Below are positions 54,501 to 62,625 of a stretch of 64,000 nucleotides of DNA, one piece after another. Made by a program: the position numbers and the translations under genes. The stretch spans positions 186,001 through 250,000 of the forward strand of contig NZ_JAUSUD010000002.1 of NCBI RefSeq assembly GCF_030813355.1, written 5' to 3'. The notes under the pieces are model-generated. The model made no database searches, had not been told where the DNA came from, and saw only the letters and a program-made list of their open reading frames with translations. Numbering within the stretch: the first letter of the stretch is position 1; each line of letters starts with the position of its first letter. The stretch comes from Metabacillus malikii. Lineage in GTDB: Bacteria; Bacillota; Bacilli; Bacillales; Bacillaceae.

Positions 54501-54603
54501 ATTAAAGAGAATAAACTTAAAAAAACACCTTTAATTTTGTCTGTTTTTTCTTTAAGATAGAGGGCGTGGAAAGTTCATAGACAATAGATTGGAATGAATC
54601 AAA

Positions 54604-55950
54604 ATGAATAAATGGAAACTTCGTTTACAAACATTAACACCTGTACAGTTAATTGTTTCGTATTACTTCATTGCAGTAACAGTCTCAGTCATTTTGTTAA
54701 GCTTACCTGTCGCATATAAACCTGGAGTAGAATGGACGTTTATCGACAGGTTGTTTACAGCAGTAAGTGCAGTAAGCGTAACTGGCCTAACGACAGTACA
54801 AACGGCAGAGACGTTTAGCATACCTGGAATCTTTATTTTGGCGTTTATCCTTCAATTTGGAGGAATAGGCATTATGACGCTCGGTACGTTTGTTTGGCTA
54901 ATCATGGGAAAAAAAATTGGCTTGAAGGAACGTCAACTTATTATGACTGACCAAAACCAGACTAACTTGTCGGGTACAGTTAACTTAATAAAACAAATTA
55001 TTGTCCTAATACTATTAATAGAATGTTTAGGAGGGTTAATTTTAAGCCTTTACTTCTTAAATTATTACGATACTTGGCAGGAGGCTTTTCTTAACGGTTT
55101 TTTTACATCTGTTAGTGCAACTACAAATGGCGGTTTTGATATAACAGGTCAATCTTTAATACCGTTTAAAGATGATTACTTTGTTCAATTTATTGTCATG
55201 ATTTTAATTGTTCTAGGAGCGATAGGGTTTCCTGTACTCATTGAGGTAAAGGATTTTTTATTTAATAAACATAAACGATTCCGTTTCACATTGTTTACAA
55301 AGATAACATCAATCACATTCTTTTTATTAGTTATCGTAGGAACAATATTAATTGCATGTCTGGAGATAGGAAAACATTATAAAGGGATGTCTTGGCATGA
55401 AACGCTATTTTATTCTTTATTTCAATCAACCGCAACAAGAAGTGGGGGTCTAGCTACACTTGATGTCAGTCTGTATTCAGAAACGACGCTCCTCATTATG
55501 TGCGCATTAATGTTTATCGGGGCCTCGCCGAGCTCTGTTGGTGGAGGGATTCGTACTACAACATTTGCCTTAAATCTTTTATTTCTATTTCATTTCGCTC
55601 GAGGAAATAAATCAATTAAAATCTTTAAGCGCGAATTACATGAAGAAGATTTAATGAAATCGGTTGTTGTAACAATGATGGCGGTGCTTATCTGTTTCTT
55701 TTCGGTTGTTATACTAACAATTACAGAACCGTTTACGTTTACTGAAATTTTATTTGAAGTTTGTTCTGCATTCGGTACAACTGGCCTATCGATGGGGATA
55801 ACTCCTGACTTAAGTGTGATTGGAAAAATTGTGATAATGATTCTAATGTTTATCGGAAGAATTGGAATCTTAACATTCCTTTTCTTAATTGGCACAAAGG
55901 AACGGAAAGATAACTTCCACTTTCCTAAAGAGAGAGTCATTATTGGTTAA
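54604..55950 (+). CDS. Potassium transporter membrane subunit, KtrB/KtrD (TrkH) type
   Basis: The 448-residue protein shows the four pore-loop repeats of the Trk/Ktr channel fold: SAVSVTGLTT near 55, SATTNGGFD near 170, STATRSGGLAT near 276 and SAFGTTGLSMG near 388. Each carries the selectivity-filter glycine. Ktr subunits pair with a cytoplasmic RCK gating protein (KtrA/KtrC); no such gene lies beside it, so a KtrD-like stand-alone gene with a distant KtrC is likely. I see no ydaO-type c-di-AMP riboswitch upstream. Confidence 0.92.
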   Translation: MNKWKLRLQTLTPVQLIVSYYFIAVTVSVILLSLPVAYKPGVEWTFIDRLFTAVSAVSVTGLTTVQTAETFSIPGIFILAFILQFGGIGIMTLGTFVWLIMGKKIGLKERQLIMTDQNQTNLSGTVNLIKQIIVLILLIECLGGLILSLYFLNYYDTWQEAFLNGFFTSVSATTNGGFDITGQSLIPFKDDYFVQFIVMILIVLGAIGFPVLIEVKDFLFNKHKRFRFTLFTKITSITFFLLVIVGTILIACLEIGKHYKGMSWHETLFYSLFQSTATRSGGLATLDVSLYSETTLLIMCALMFIGASPSSVGGGIRTTTFALNLLFLFHFARGNKSIKIFKRELHEEDLMKSVVVTMMAVLICFFSVVILTITEPFTFTEILFEVCSAFGTTGLSMGITPDLSVIGKIVIMILMFIGRIGILTFLFLIGTKERKDNFHFPKERVIIG

Positions 55951-55973
55951 TTAAAAAGGTTGACTCGAAAAAT

Positions 55974-56028
55974 CTGACCCCCTCAAGCAAATTTTTAATC
56001 GAACAAGGTTTTGACTTTGAGGGGACAG
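55974..56028. other. Hairpin between the Ktr and PBP genes
   Basis: CTGACCCCCTCAA and TTGAGGGGACAG pair almost fully around a loop of about 30 bases, with no T-run after it. It may be a terminator remnant or a leader structure. Confidence 0.4.
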
Positions 56029-56099
56029 ACATTATTTAACTTAAACTTTATAGGAATGTGTTATAATTTTCATGGTACAAAATGTAAGGAGGGAGTAAA

Positions 56100-58121
56100 G
56101 TGAAAAAGTATCTATTTGGTCTTATAATTGTTATCTCTATCATTATTCTTAGTGCCTGTTCTAACAAACCAACCGCTTCAGAAAGATTTAGTGAATACAT
56201 AGAATTATGGAATGATCAAAAATATGATGAGATGTATGAATTGTTATCATCAAATACGAAGGAATCAATTACGAAAGAGGATTTTATTGGTCGTTATCAA
56301 GCTATATATGATGGTATTTCTGCGAAAAACGTAAAAATAACATTTAAAAAGCCTGCAGAGGAAAAGGACCAAGATGATTTAAAAGAAGTTATCTACACGT
56401 TTTCTTTATCAATGGAAACTGTTGCTGGTGAAGTGAATTTTGAAGAGGAAACACAACTTGTCAAGGAAAATAGAGATGATGAGGAAAATTGGTATATCAC
56501 ATGGGAACCCTCAATGATTTTTCCACAACTTGAGGAAGACCAAGAAGTGAAGGTATCAAGTATACCGGCAATAAGGGGACAAATATTTGACCAAAATAAT
56601 AAAGGGTTAGCAATAAATGGAACGGCATACGAAATTGGGATAGTACCACAAGATTTACCGGAGGATCGTGACGAGACATTAACTGAATTATCAAAACTAC
56701 TTAATCTTAGTGTAGAGGAAATAGAAGGGGAATTATCTAGGTCATGGGTCAAGCCGGATTTATTTGTTCCTATTAAAAGAATTGACCCGACAAACATAGA
56801 ATTGTATGAAAAAGTAATGGCACTACCTTCGATTCAGAAAAAGGATGTTGATGCTAGAGTTTATCCACTTGGCGAGGCAGCAGCACATTTAACAGGTTAT
56901 ATTGGAAGCATAACTGCAGAACAGCTAGAGGAACTAAAGGATAAAGGCTATCATACAAATTCATTGGTCGGAAAAGCGGGCCTTGAACAAGTATATGAAG
57001 AGAGATTAAAGGGCAAGGATGGCTATACGATTTATGTGGATGGCTCAAACGAAGTTATTGCACAAAAGGATCCAGTGAACGGTGAAGATATCAAAATAAC
57101 AATAAATAGTGATATCCAAAAAGCGCTCTATGACCAGATTAACGGTGATGCTGGTACAGCTGTTGCGCTCCATCCAAAAACTGGTGAAACATTAGCAATG
57201 GTAAGCAGTCCATCATATAATCCTAATGATTTTATACTAGGTATGTCATCTGAAAAATACAATGATTTAGCAAATAATCCTCAAAGGCCGCTGATGGCAA
57301 GGTTTAATAAAACTTTCTCACCAGGATCATCGCTAAAACCACTAACAGCAGCGATAGGGTTGGAAACAGCCACAATATCTGCTGAAGATGTAAAAGTAAT
57401 AAAAGGTAAAACATGGAAAAAAGATGATAGTTGGGGTAATTATTCAATCACTCGTGTTTCTGAAAGTGTTGAGAATGTCAATCTTCAAAATGCGCTGCTT
57501 TATTCAGACAATATCTATTTCGCTATGCTCGCCCTAGATATAGGTAATCAAAAGTTTCCAGACGGGTTAAAATCGTTTGGATTTGAGGAGGAAATTGATT
57601 TCCCATTTCCGATAAGCAAGTCGACTATTTCGAGTGAAGCATTAACAAACGAACAACTGTTGGCGGATTCTGGATATGGACAAGGACAAATACAAATGAG
57701 TCCATTCCATTTAGCAGCAACGTATACAACTTTTATTAATGAAGGGAACATGGTGAAACCTTTCTTAGAGTATACATCGGAGCAGAAAGACACACCAATC
57801 TGGAAAGAAAACATTATAGCTACAGAGCATGTTAACACAATTCTAGGAGATTTAGAACAAGTCGTTCACAACCCGAATGGAACAGGTTACGAACCAGTTG
57901 TTAAGGGGATACAATTAGCTGGTAAAACTGGTACGGCTGAACTAAAACAATCGAAAAGTGATGAGTCAGGCACGGAAAATGGGTGGTTTGTAGCCGTAAA
58001 TACGAATGACCCATCCCTTTTAATCGCGATGATGGTTGAAGATGTAAAGGGTAGAGGTGGTAGTCATCATGTCGTTCCAAAAGTAAAACAAGTGTTTAAA
58101 ACATTTACAGGAACTGAATAA
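56100..58121 (+). CDS. pbpC: Class B penicillin-binding protein 3 (PbpC-like lipoprotein)
   Basis: This transpeptidase cross-links peptidoglycan. The 673-residue protein has a lipoprotein signal (LSAC at about 20), an NTF2-like MecA_N domain (about 27-145), a dimerisation domain (about 155-320) and a transpeptidase domain (about 355-665). The catalytic motifs are Ser410-x-x-Lys413 (SSLK), Ser469-Asp470-Asn471 and Lys609-Thr610-Gly611 (KTG). The order matches B. subtilis PBP3, a low-affinity PBP related to PBP2a. The start is GTG at 56100 after GGAGGGAG. Confidence 0.92.
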   Translation: MKKYLFGLIIVISIIILSACSNKPTASERFSEYIELWNDQKYDEMYELLSSNTKESITKEDFIGRYQAIYDGISAKNVKITFKKPAEEKDQDDLKEVIYTFSLSMETVAGEVNFEEETQLVKENRDDEENWYITWEPSMIFPQLEEDQEVKVSSIPAIRGQIFDQNNKGLAINGTAYEIGIVPQDLPEDRDETLTELSKLLNLSVEEIEGELSRSWVKPDLFVPIKRIDPTNIELYEKVMALPSIQKKDVDARVYPLGEAAAHLTGYIGSITAEQLEELKDKGYHTNSLVGKAGLEQVYEERLKGKDGYTIYVDGSNEVIAQKDPVNGEDIKITINSDIQKALYDQINGDAGTAVALHPKTGETLAMVSSPSYNPNDFILGMSSEKYNDLANNPQRPLMARFNKTFSPGSSLKPLTAAIGLETATISAEDVKVIKGKTWKKDDSWGNYSITRVSESVENVNLQNALLYSDNIYFAMLALDIGNQKFPDGLKSFGFEEEIDFPFPISKSTISSEALTNEQLLADSGYGQGQIQMSPFHLAATYTTFINEGNMVKPFLEYTSEQKDTPIWKENIIATEHVNTILGDLEQVVHNPNGTGYEPVVKGIQLAGKTGTAELKQSKSDESGTENGWFVAVNTNDPSLLIAMMVEDVKGRGGSHHVVPKVKQVFKTFTGTE

Positions 58122-58145
58122 ATTTAAAGATGAGTGACTAAAAAG

Positions 58146-58193
58146 GGTAATTCCTCCAAAAGTTTGTATGTTGTGGTGGGGGAATACTTTTTT
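58146..58193 (+). terminator. Terminator of the PBP gene
   Basis: GGTAATTCCTCC and GGGGGAATAC pair with a bulge, followed by six T. Confidence 0.65.
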
Positions 58194-58235
58194 GTCATTC
58201 TTTTTTATGTGCATTGTATTTTTAAATTCTTTGTG

Positions 58236-58600
58236 ATAGCATTTTCTCTCTTTAACGGTTAAATAGGCACATGTATTATCCTAAAGAACCGAATTTCCGT
58301 CTACAGCGGTAAAAAAGGATCCTTCTATATTACCGTAGATAGCATTTTCAGTCAGCACCGGTTCATTAAACTCAATCTATTTCTCCATAAAACTGAATTT
58401 CCGTTTACAGCGGTAAAAAGGACACTTCTATTTAACCTTAGTTAGCATTTTCAGTCACCATCGGTTAAATAAACTCAATGTATTTCCCCATAAAACTGAA
58501 TTTCCGTTTACAGTGGTAAAAAAGACCCTTCTATATTACCGTAGATAGCATTTTCAGTCAGCACCGGTTAAATAAAATCGATGTATTTCCGACTTCCTAA
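58236..58600. repeat. 103-104-bp tandem repeat, about 3.5 copies
   Basis: Full units start with GAATTTCCGT at 58291, 58395 and 58498; a partial unit precedes them from about 58236. Each contains ACAGCGGTAA-like and TAGCATTTTCAGTCA segments. In the first and third, CGGTAA pairs with TTACCG and TCTA with TAGA, forming a hairpin. The middle unit has lost this pairing. Confidence 0.92.
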
Positions 58601-58675
58601 ACCTACCTCGAATTAATGGGTATTCAAATGGGGAAATTAATTTTGTATCAAATGAAAAAGTTAGGGGGACACCAG

Positions 58676-58828
58676 ATGAAAAGAAAAGCAGCTAGAAACC
58701 AAGCGATTAAACATAATTTCACACCAACTGAAAGTCTTCCTGAAAGTGAAGCATATGAAATTAATGATGACCAAGACCCAATGAAGGGTGCTAATCGTAA
58801 CTCTAAAAAAGGAAAGCAAGGGAAGTAA
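58676..58828 (+). CDS. Small basic protein of unknown function
   Basis: The 50-residue ORF begins MKRKAARNQAIKHNFTPTES and ends KKGKQGK, with a central acidic patch (ESEAYEINDDQDP). Its size and composition recall minor spore proteins, but I cannot place it in a family. ATG at 58676 is seven bases after AGGGGGA; earlier in-frame starts have no ribosome site. Its stop (TAATG) overlaps an ATG of the next small gene, so they are coupled. Confidence 0.65.
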   Translation: MKRKAARNQAIKHNFTPTESLPESEAYEINDDQDPMKGANRNSKKGKQGK

Positions 58829-58833
58829 TGACA

Positions 58834-59010
58834 ATGGCGAAAAAAAATAAGAAAAGTAAAGAGATGCAAAATCATAAAAAACCAATGCCAAAGGAAATAT
58901 TACAGGAAGAATTTGGACAGGAAATGGGCGATGTAAATGCAGCCCAAATTTATGATGTGTTAGAATCTAACAAATCTAAACAGAAACAAGAAAAGAAGAA
59001 ACGTAAGTAA
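58834..59010 (+). CDS. Small Lys-rich protein of unknown function
   Basis: The 58-residue protein has strongly basic ends (MAKKNKKSKEMQNHKKP; KSKQKQEKKKRK) and a conserved-looking middle, EILQEEFGQEMGDVNAAQIYDVLESNK. ATG at 58834 lies about eight bases after GGGAAG; an ATG at 58828 overlaps the upstream stop. The pair may be spore-related or nucleic-acid binding, which is inference from charge. A terminator follows. Confidence 0.65.
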   Translation: MAKKNKKSKEMQNHKKPMPKEILQEEFGQEMGDVNAAQIYDVLESNKSKQKQEKKKRK

Positions 59011-59029
59011 CATAATATAAATAACATAA

Positions 59030-59056
59030 AAAAGAGGGTGATCCTTCACCCTCTTA
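59030..59056. terminator. Bidirectional terminator
   Basis: AAGAGGGTGA and TCACCCTCTT pair around TCCT and lie between converging genes; the minus strand has a T-run after it. Confidence 0.88.
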
Positions 59057-60820
59057 ACCCACTTTATTTTTTACATCTTTTGTAAGTGCTGTGAAAACAG
59101 AAGTTTCTGCCTTTATCTGATTATAGTATACAAGGATAATTGAATCCTCCTCAATCATTTGGCCCGAGTCTAAATAATGACCCACTTGGAATGGTATTTT
59201 TTCTATTACAGTATGTTTAAATAAGTCTTTCTCGGTAAGTCCCAACTTGGCAAAATCCTTACCTAAAATCAATGGATTTTGTAAAAGTGTATGATAGACC
59301 GTACTGCGTTCTTCTTTTGATAGTGAGTCATCCCACCAAGGCTTTCGTGGTTTATATTTTTGATTGCGTAAATAATCATATTTCATAAAGCCACTAACAA
59401 CACGTAAATCATCATTTCGTTCTTCTTGTAAAAACTCGTAAAGATGTTTATATAGGTCTTCGAGCTGATGCCCGATTCTTGTCCAACCTTTCTCATCCCA
59501 ATATGTCCCAAAGTCTTGGAAAAAGTCAAACGGTGTTGCAAAAACATGTGAAACTAAATATTCAATTGTTGCATCCATGCGATGGTCATTCCAGTATTTT
59601 TCGAGAACATCTTCTACTTGTTTAATTTTTATCATATCCTCAAAGGAAAGTACGTCATTTTTTAATATTTCGTATGGTGAATGATCCATAAATACGTAAC
59701 CATGATCTTCAGCACGTAAACGAAGTCCGGTCCCTCTTAGCATTTTTAGAAATCCTAATTGAAGTTCTTCGGGACGTAACTCGAAGACGTCATTAAACGT
59801 TTTCTTAAATGAGTGATAATCCTCCTCAGGTAATCCGGCAATTAAGTCCAGATGCTGGTCAATCTTGTTTCCTTCTTTTACCATCGTTACCGTTCTCGTT
59901 AGTTTGCTAAAATTTTGTCTCCGCATCACGAGCTCATTTGTCGTATCATTCGTTGATTGAACGCCAATCTCAAAACGGAATAGCCCTTTAGGTGCATGAT
60001 CATTTAAAAATTGGATGACTTCAGGCCGCATAATATCTGCAGTAATTTCAAATTGAAAAACGACACCTGGTTTATGCTCGTCTATGAGGAATTGAAACAT
60101 CTCCATCGCATAGCTACGACTAATATTAAACGTTCGATCCACAAATTTTATCGTTTTTGCGCCATTTTCCATTAAATATCGGATATCATCTTTAATTTTT
60201 TCACGGTCAAAATAGCGTACGCCGACTTCAATAGACGAAAGGCAAAATTGACAGCTAAATGGGCAGCCGCGACTCGTTTCAATATAGGTAACTCGTTTAG
60301 AAAGATGTGGAATATCTTCCTCAAACCGAAATGGGGAAGGCAAAGTTTTTAAATCAAGCTTATTCTGTTGCAAATTAATTTTAATACGGTCGTTTTCACG
60401 GTACGCGATACCAGCAATGTCACGAAAATTATTCTCTCCGTGTAACTCATCTAGCAATTGTTTAAATGATTGCTCGCCTTCACCGATAATGATAAAATCT
60501 ACCTCTGGAATTTTTTCCATCCATTCCTTTGTATCATAAGTAACCTCTGGCCCCCCTAAAACAATTTGGATCGAAGGGTTTATTTTTTTTAGCATTTTAA
60601 TTACTTTAATCGTTTCTTCAATGTTCCATATATAACAGCTAAAGCCGATGATTTCGGGTTTTTTTGTATATAAATCTGTTACGATATTCATTGATGGGTC
60701 CTTAATTGTATACTCTGCAAGCTCTATCATATATTCTGGAGCTGCATAAGCCTTTAAATATCGAATTGAAAGGCTTGTATGAATGTATTTAGCATTTAAT
60801 GTTGATAAAACTGTTTTCAT
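59054..60820 (-). CDS. B12-binding-domain radical SAM protein (DUF4080)
   Basis: The 588-residue protein has an N-terminal cobalamin-binding-type domain (about 1-125) with GFSCYIWNIEETI and VLGGPEVTYD. A radical SAM domain (about 178-400) follows, with the cluster cysteines Cys186, Cys190 and Cys193 in RGCPFSCQFC. The C-terminal 190 residues match the DUF4080 type (DDLRVVSGFMKYDYL). No DxHxxG B12 motif is obvious, so cobalamin may not be tightly bound. The family is implicated in methylation or ring chemistry, but the substrate is unknown here. Confidence 0.85.
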   Translation of the reverse strand: MKTVLSTLNAKYIHTSLSIRYLKAYAAPEYMIELAEYTIKDPSMNIVTDLYTKKPEIIGFSCYIWNIEETIKVIKMLKKINPSIQIVLGGPEVTYDTKEWMEKIPEVDFIIIGEGEQSFKQLLDELHGENNFRDIAGIAYRENDRIKINLQQNKLDLKTLPSPFRFEEDIPHLSKRVTYIETSRGCPFSCQFCLSSIEVGVRYFDREKIKDDIRYLMENGAKTIKFVDRTFNISRSYAMEMFQFLIDEHKPGVVFQFEITADIMRPEVIQFLNDHAPKGLFRFEIGVQSTNDTTNELVMRRQNFSKLTRTVTMVKEGNKIDQHLDLIAGLPEEDYHSFKKTFNDVFELRPEELQLGFLKMLRGTGLRLRAEDHGYVFMDHSPYEILKNDVLSFEDMIKIKQVEDVLEKYWNDHRMDATIEYLVSHVFATPFDFFQDFGTYWDEKGWTRIGHQLEDLYKHLYEFLQEERNDDLRVVSGFMKYDYLRNQKYKPRKPWWDDSLSKEERSTVYHTLLQNPLILGKDFAKLGLTEKDLFKHTVIEKIPFQVGHYLDSGQMIEEDSIILVYYNQIKAETSVFTALTKDVKNKVG

Positions 60821-61073
60821 GTCTTGTACACCACTTCTAATAGATTTTTGTCAGACTTAAAGTTGTAATCAATTATTTATTTTACCATATTTCATTACGT
60901 ATCGTCTTTTCAATAGTATAGATGTTTTAACGAGTGTTAAAACTGGTTTTAGTTATTTCTTGTGATACCAACTATTAATAGTACTCATTGTTTAATTTTA
61001 GGCTGATACCCACTCCTAATATCCCACTTCGTTAGGTTCATGTATGGGAAAGTCATTTTGAAGACAAATAATG

Positions 61074-61118
61074 AAAAGGGCCTATCTAAAGAAATATATT
61101 CTTGGATAGACCCTTTTA
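61074..61118 (-). terminator. Terminator of the acyltransferase gene
   Basis: AAAAGGGCCTATCTAAAGAA and its partner TTCTTGGATAGACCCTTTT pair almost fully, and minus-strand transcription passes into CATTATTTG after the stem. The fit for terminating the minus gene is good. Confidence 0.78.
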
Positions 61119-61120
61119 CT

Positions 61121-62128
61121 TTATGATTTTGAAACACTTTTCAAATAGTGATGAATAGTTGACGTTCGAAGCTCAATGAGTGGCTGTGTAAGGGCCTTAA
61201 CTACTGTAGTAGAAAGAATGGCCGTCATAAAAATAGATAAGATTATTAATAATGTCATGCTTTGATAATCTTTCATAAAGTCTAGCCATTCACTATTTCG
61301 TAAATATTGAATGATAAAGCCATGTAATAAATAGACATAGAATGTTCTCGTACCCCATTCAGTGAAGAAACGATATGATTTTGGTATGAGAGATAAAAAG
61401 CTTAATGATGTAATGAGCGTTATACTATAAAATCCTAAACGTATGATTGAACTCATAATCGTAACATGACCGAAGTGCGAATATGGTTTCGAACCAAAAA
61501 GCCACTCATATTGAAAATCTATATAAAAATAAGAGATAAATGTTATGACAAATAGTGAGATAGCCAGGCCTTTCATTTTAGGTTTTTGTAACGCTTGAAA
61601 ATGATCACGAGATAAATAATAGCCGATTAAAAAAATTGGAAAAAATACAAAGGTTCTCGATAGACTTAAATAGTTACTAATTACCTCGAAGTAACCAGCT
61701 ATTAGTCCAATTGCAAACGCAAGAGATATTGCCCATACGGGATGCAATTTGGTGAAGAAGAATAATAAAATATTCCAACAAAATAAACTGACTAAAAACC
61801 ATAATGACCAATGCGGGTCGAAAGGATTTAATAGAAGTGTTTGCTGATCTCGAATGATATAGTAATAGACTGAGTAGATACCTTGAAAAATTAAATAAGG
61901 TAAAATCAACTTCTTCGAAATTTTTTCCAAGTACCCTTTTTTTCTAAACCCTTTTGCAAAATAGCCTGAAATTAATATGAAGGCTGGCATATGAAAAGTG
62001 TAGACAAATTTATATACATTCATTATAAAATCATTGTCATCGATATAGGATCGAATCAAATGTCCAAAGACAACTAAAAGAATTAAAAAAAACTTTGCAT
62101 TATCAAAATAACTATCACGATTTTTCAT
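61121..62128 (-). CDS. Acyltransferase-3 family membrane protein
   Basis: This 335-residue protein has about ten membrane segments and the family's opening pattern: SYFDNAKFFLILLVVFGHLI, with catalytic-type His22 or so, then FHMPAFILISGYFAKG and LILPYLIF. Such proteins move acyl groups to wall or surface polymers, as OatA and YrhL do, though this one has no SGNH domain. The acceptor is unknown. It follows no other gene and lies about 150 bases from a repeat copy. Confidence 0.85.
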   Translation of the reverse strand: MKNRDSYFDNAKFFLILLVVFGHLIRSYIDDNDFIMNVYKFVYTFHMPAFILISGYFAKGFRKKGYLEKISKKLILPYLIFQGIYSVYYYIIRDQQTLLLNPFDPHWSLWFLVSLFCWNILLFFFTKLHPVWAISLAFAIGLIAGYFEVISNYLSLSRTFVFFPIFLIGYYLSRDHFQALQKPKMKGLAISLFVITFISYFYIDFQYEWLFGSKPYSHFGHVTIMSSIIRLGFYSITLITSLSFLSLIPKSYRFFTEWGTRTFYVYLLHGFIIQYLRNSEWLDFMKDYQSMTLLIILSIFMTAILSTTVVKALTQPLIELRTSTIHHYLKSVSKS

Positions 62129-62275
62129 GGTCTCACCTTTCTCGTAGAAGTAATAAAATCAGAAAGATAGTATGGATATACCTTTTTACTGTTGTTACTA
62201 AACATTATTCGGATAAAATTATTTATTTGTAAGGGACGACACTTAAATGTAACAAGCTTGTAAGTTTTGTTATTA

Positions 62276-62450
62276 GGCTGTTTTTGCAATTATTGTTGCT
62301 TTAATAATTAGTTGGTTTTACGGGTTGGTCTTTTCTTGTAGTACTCGCTTTTTGCGGGCTCTCACCTTTCCCTCACATCTTTCGCAGAATTCTCTCATTT
62401 ACGATCCAACCTACCCTTGATAAAGTTTGCTTAAATCAACAATTGAAAAG
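62276..62450 (-). repeat. Dispersed intergenic element, short form (copy H)
   Basis: It has GGCTGTTTTTGCAATTATTGTTGCTTT at one end, GGGTTGGTC and ATCCAACC as closing arms, and GTAGTACTCGCTTTTTGCGGG with CACCTTTCC in the core. The other end reads AATCAACAATTG. The CCGCGG of other copies is mutated. Confidence 0.75.
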
Positions 62451-62625
62451 ATCCTATTATTAAAATTTGTAGATGTGTCGTAAGTTTTGCATGACACTAG
62501 GACTTTCGTAGTGAATTTCGATACAATGACGTATTTTTCGAAACAATTTGTAGATTGGTGAAGGACAATGACTAGTCTTGAGAGAATATGAGAGAGAGCA
62601 TATTAGGTTAGTAGGGGTGAAAGGT

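Noticed and set aside
54500-54603. ydaO/c-di-AMP riboswitch before the Ktr gene
   Set aside because: The upstream region is too short and lacks the conserved ydaO blocks.
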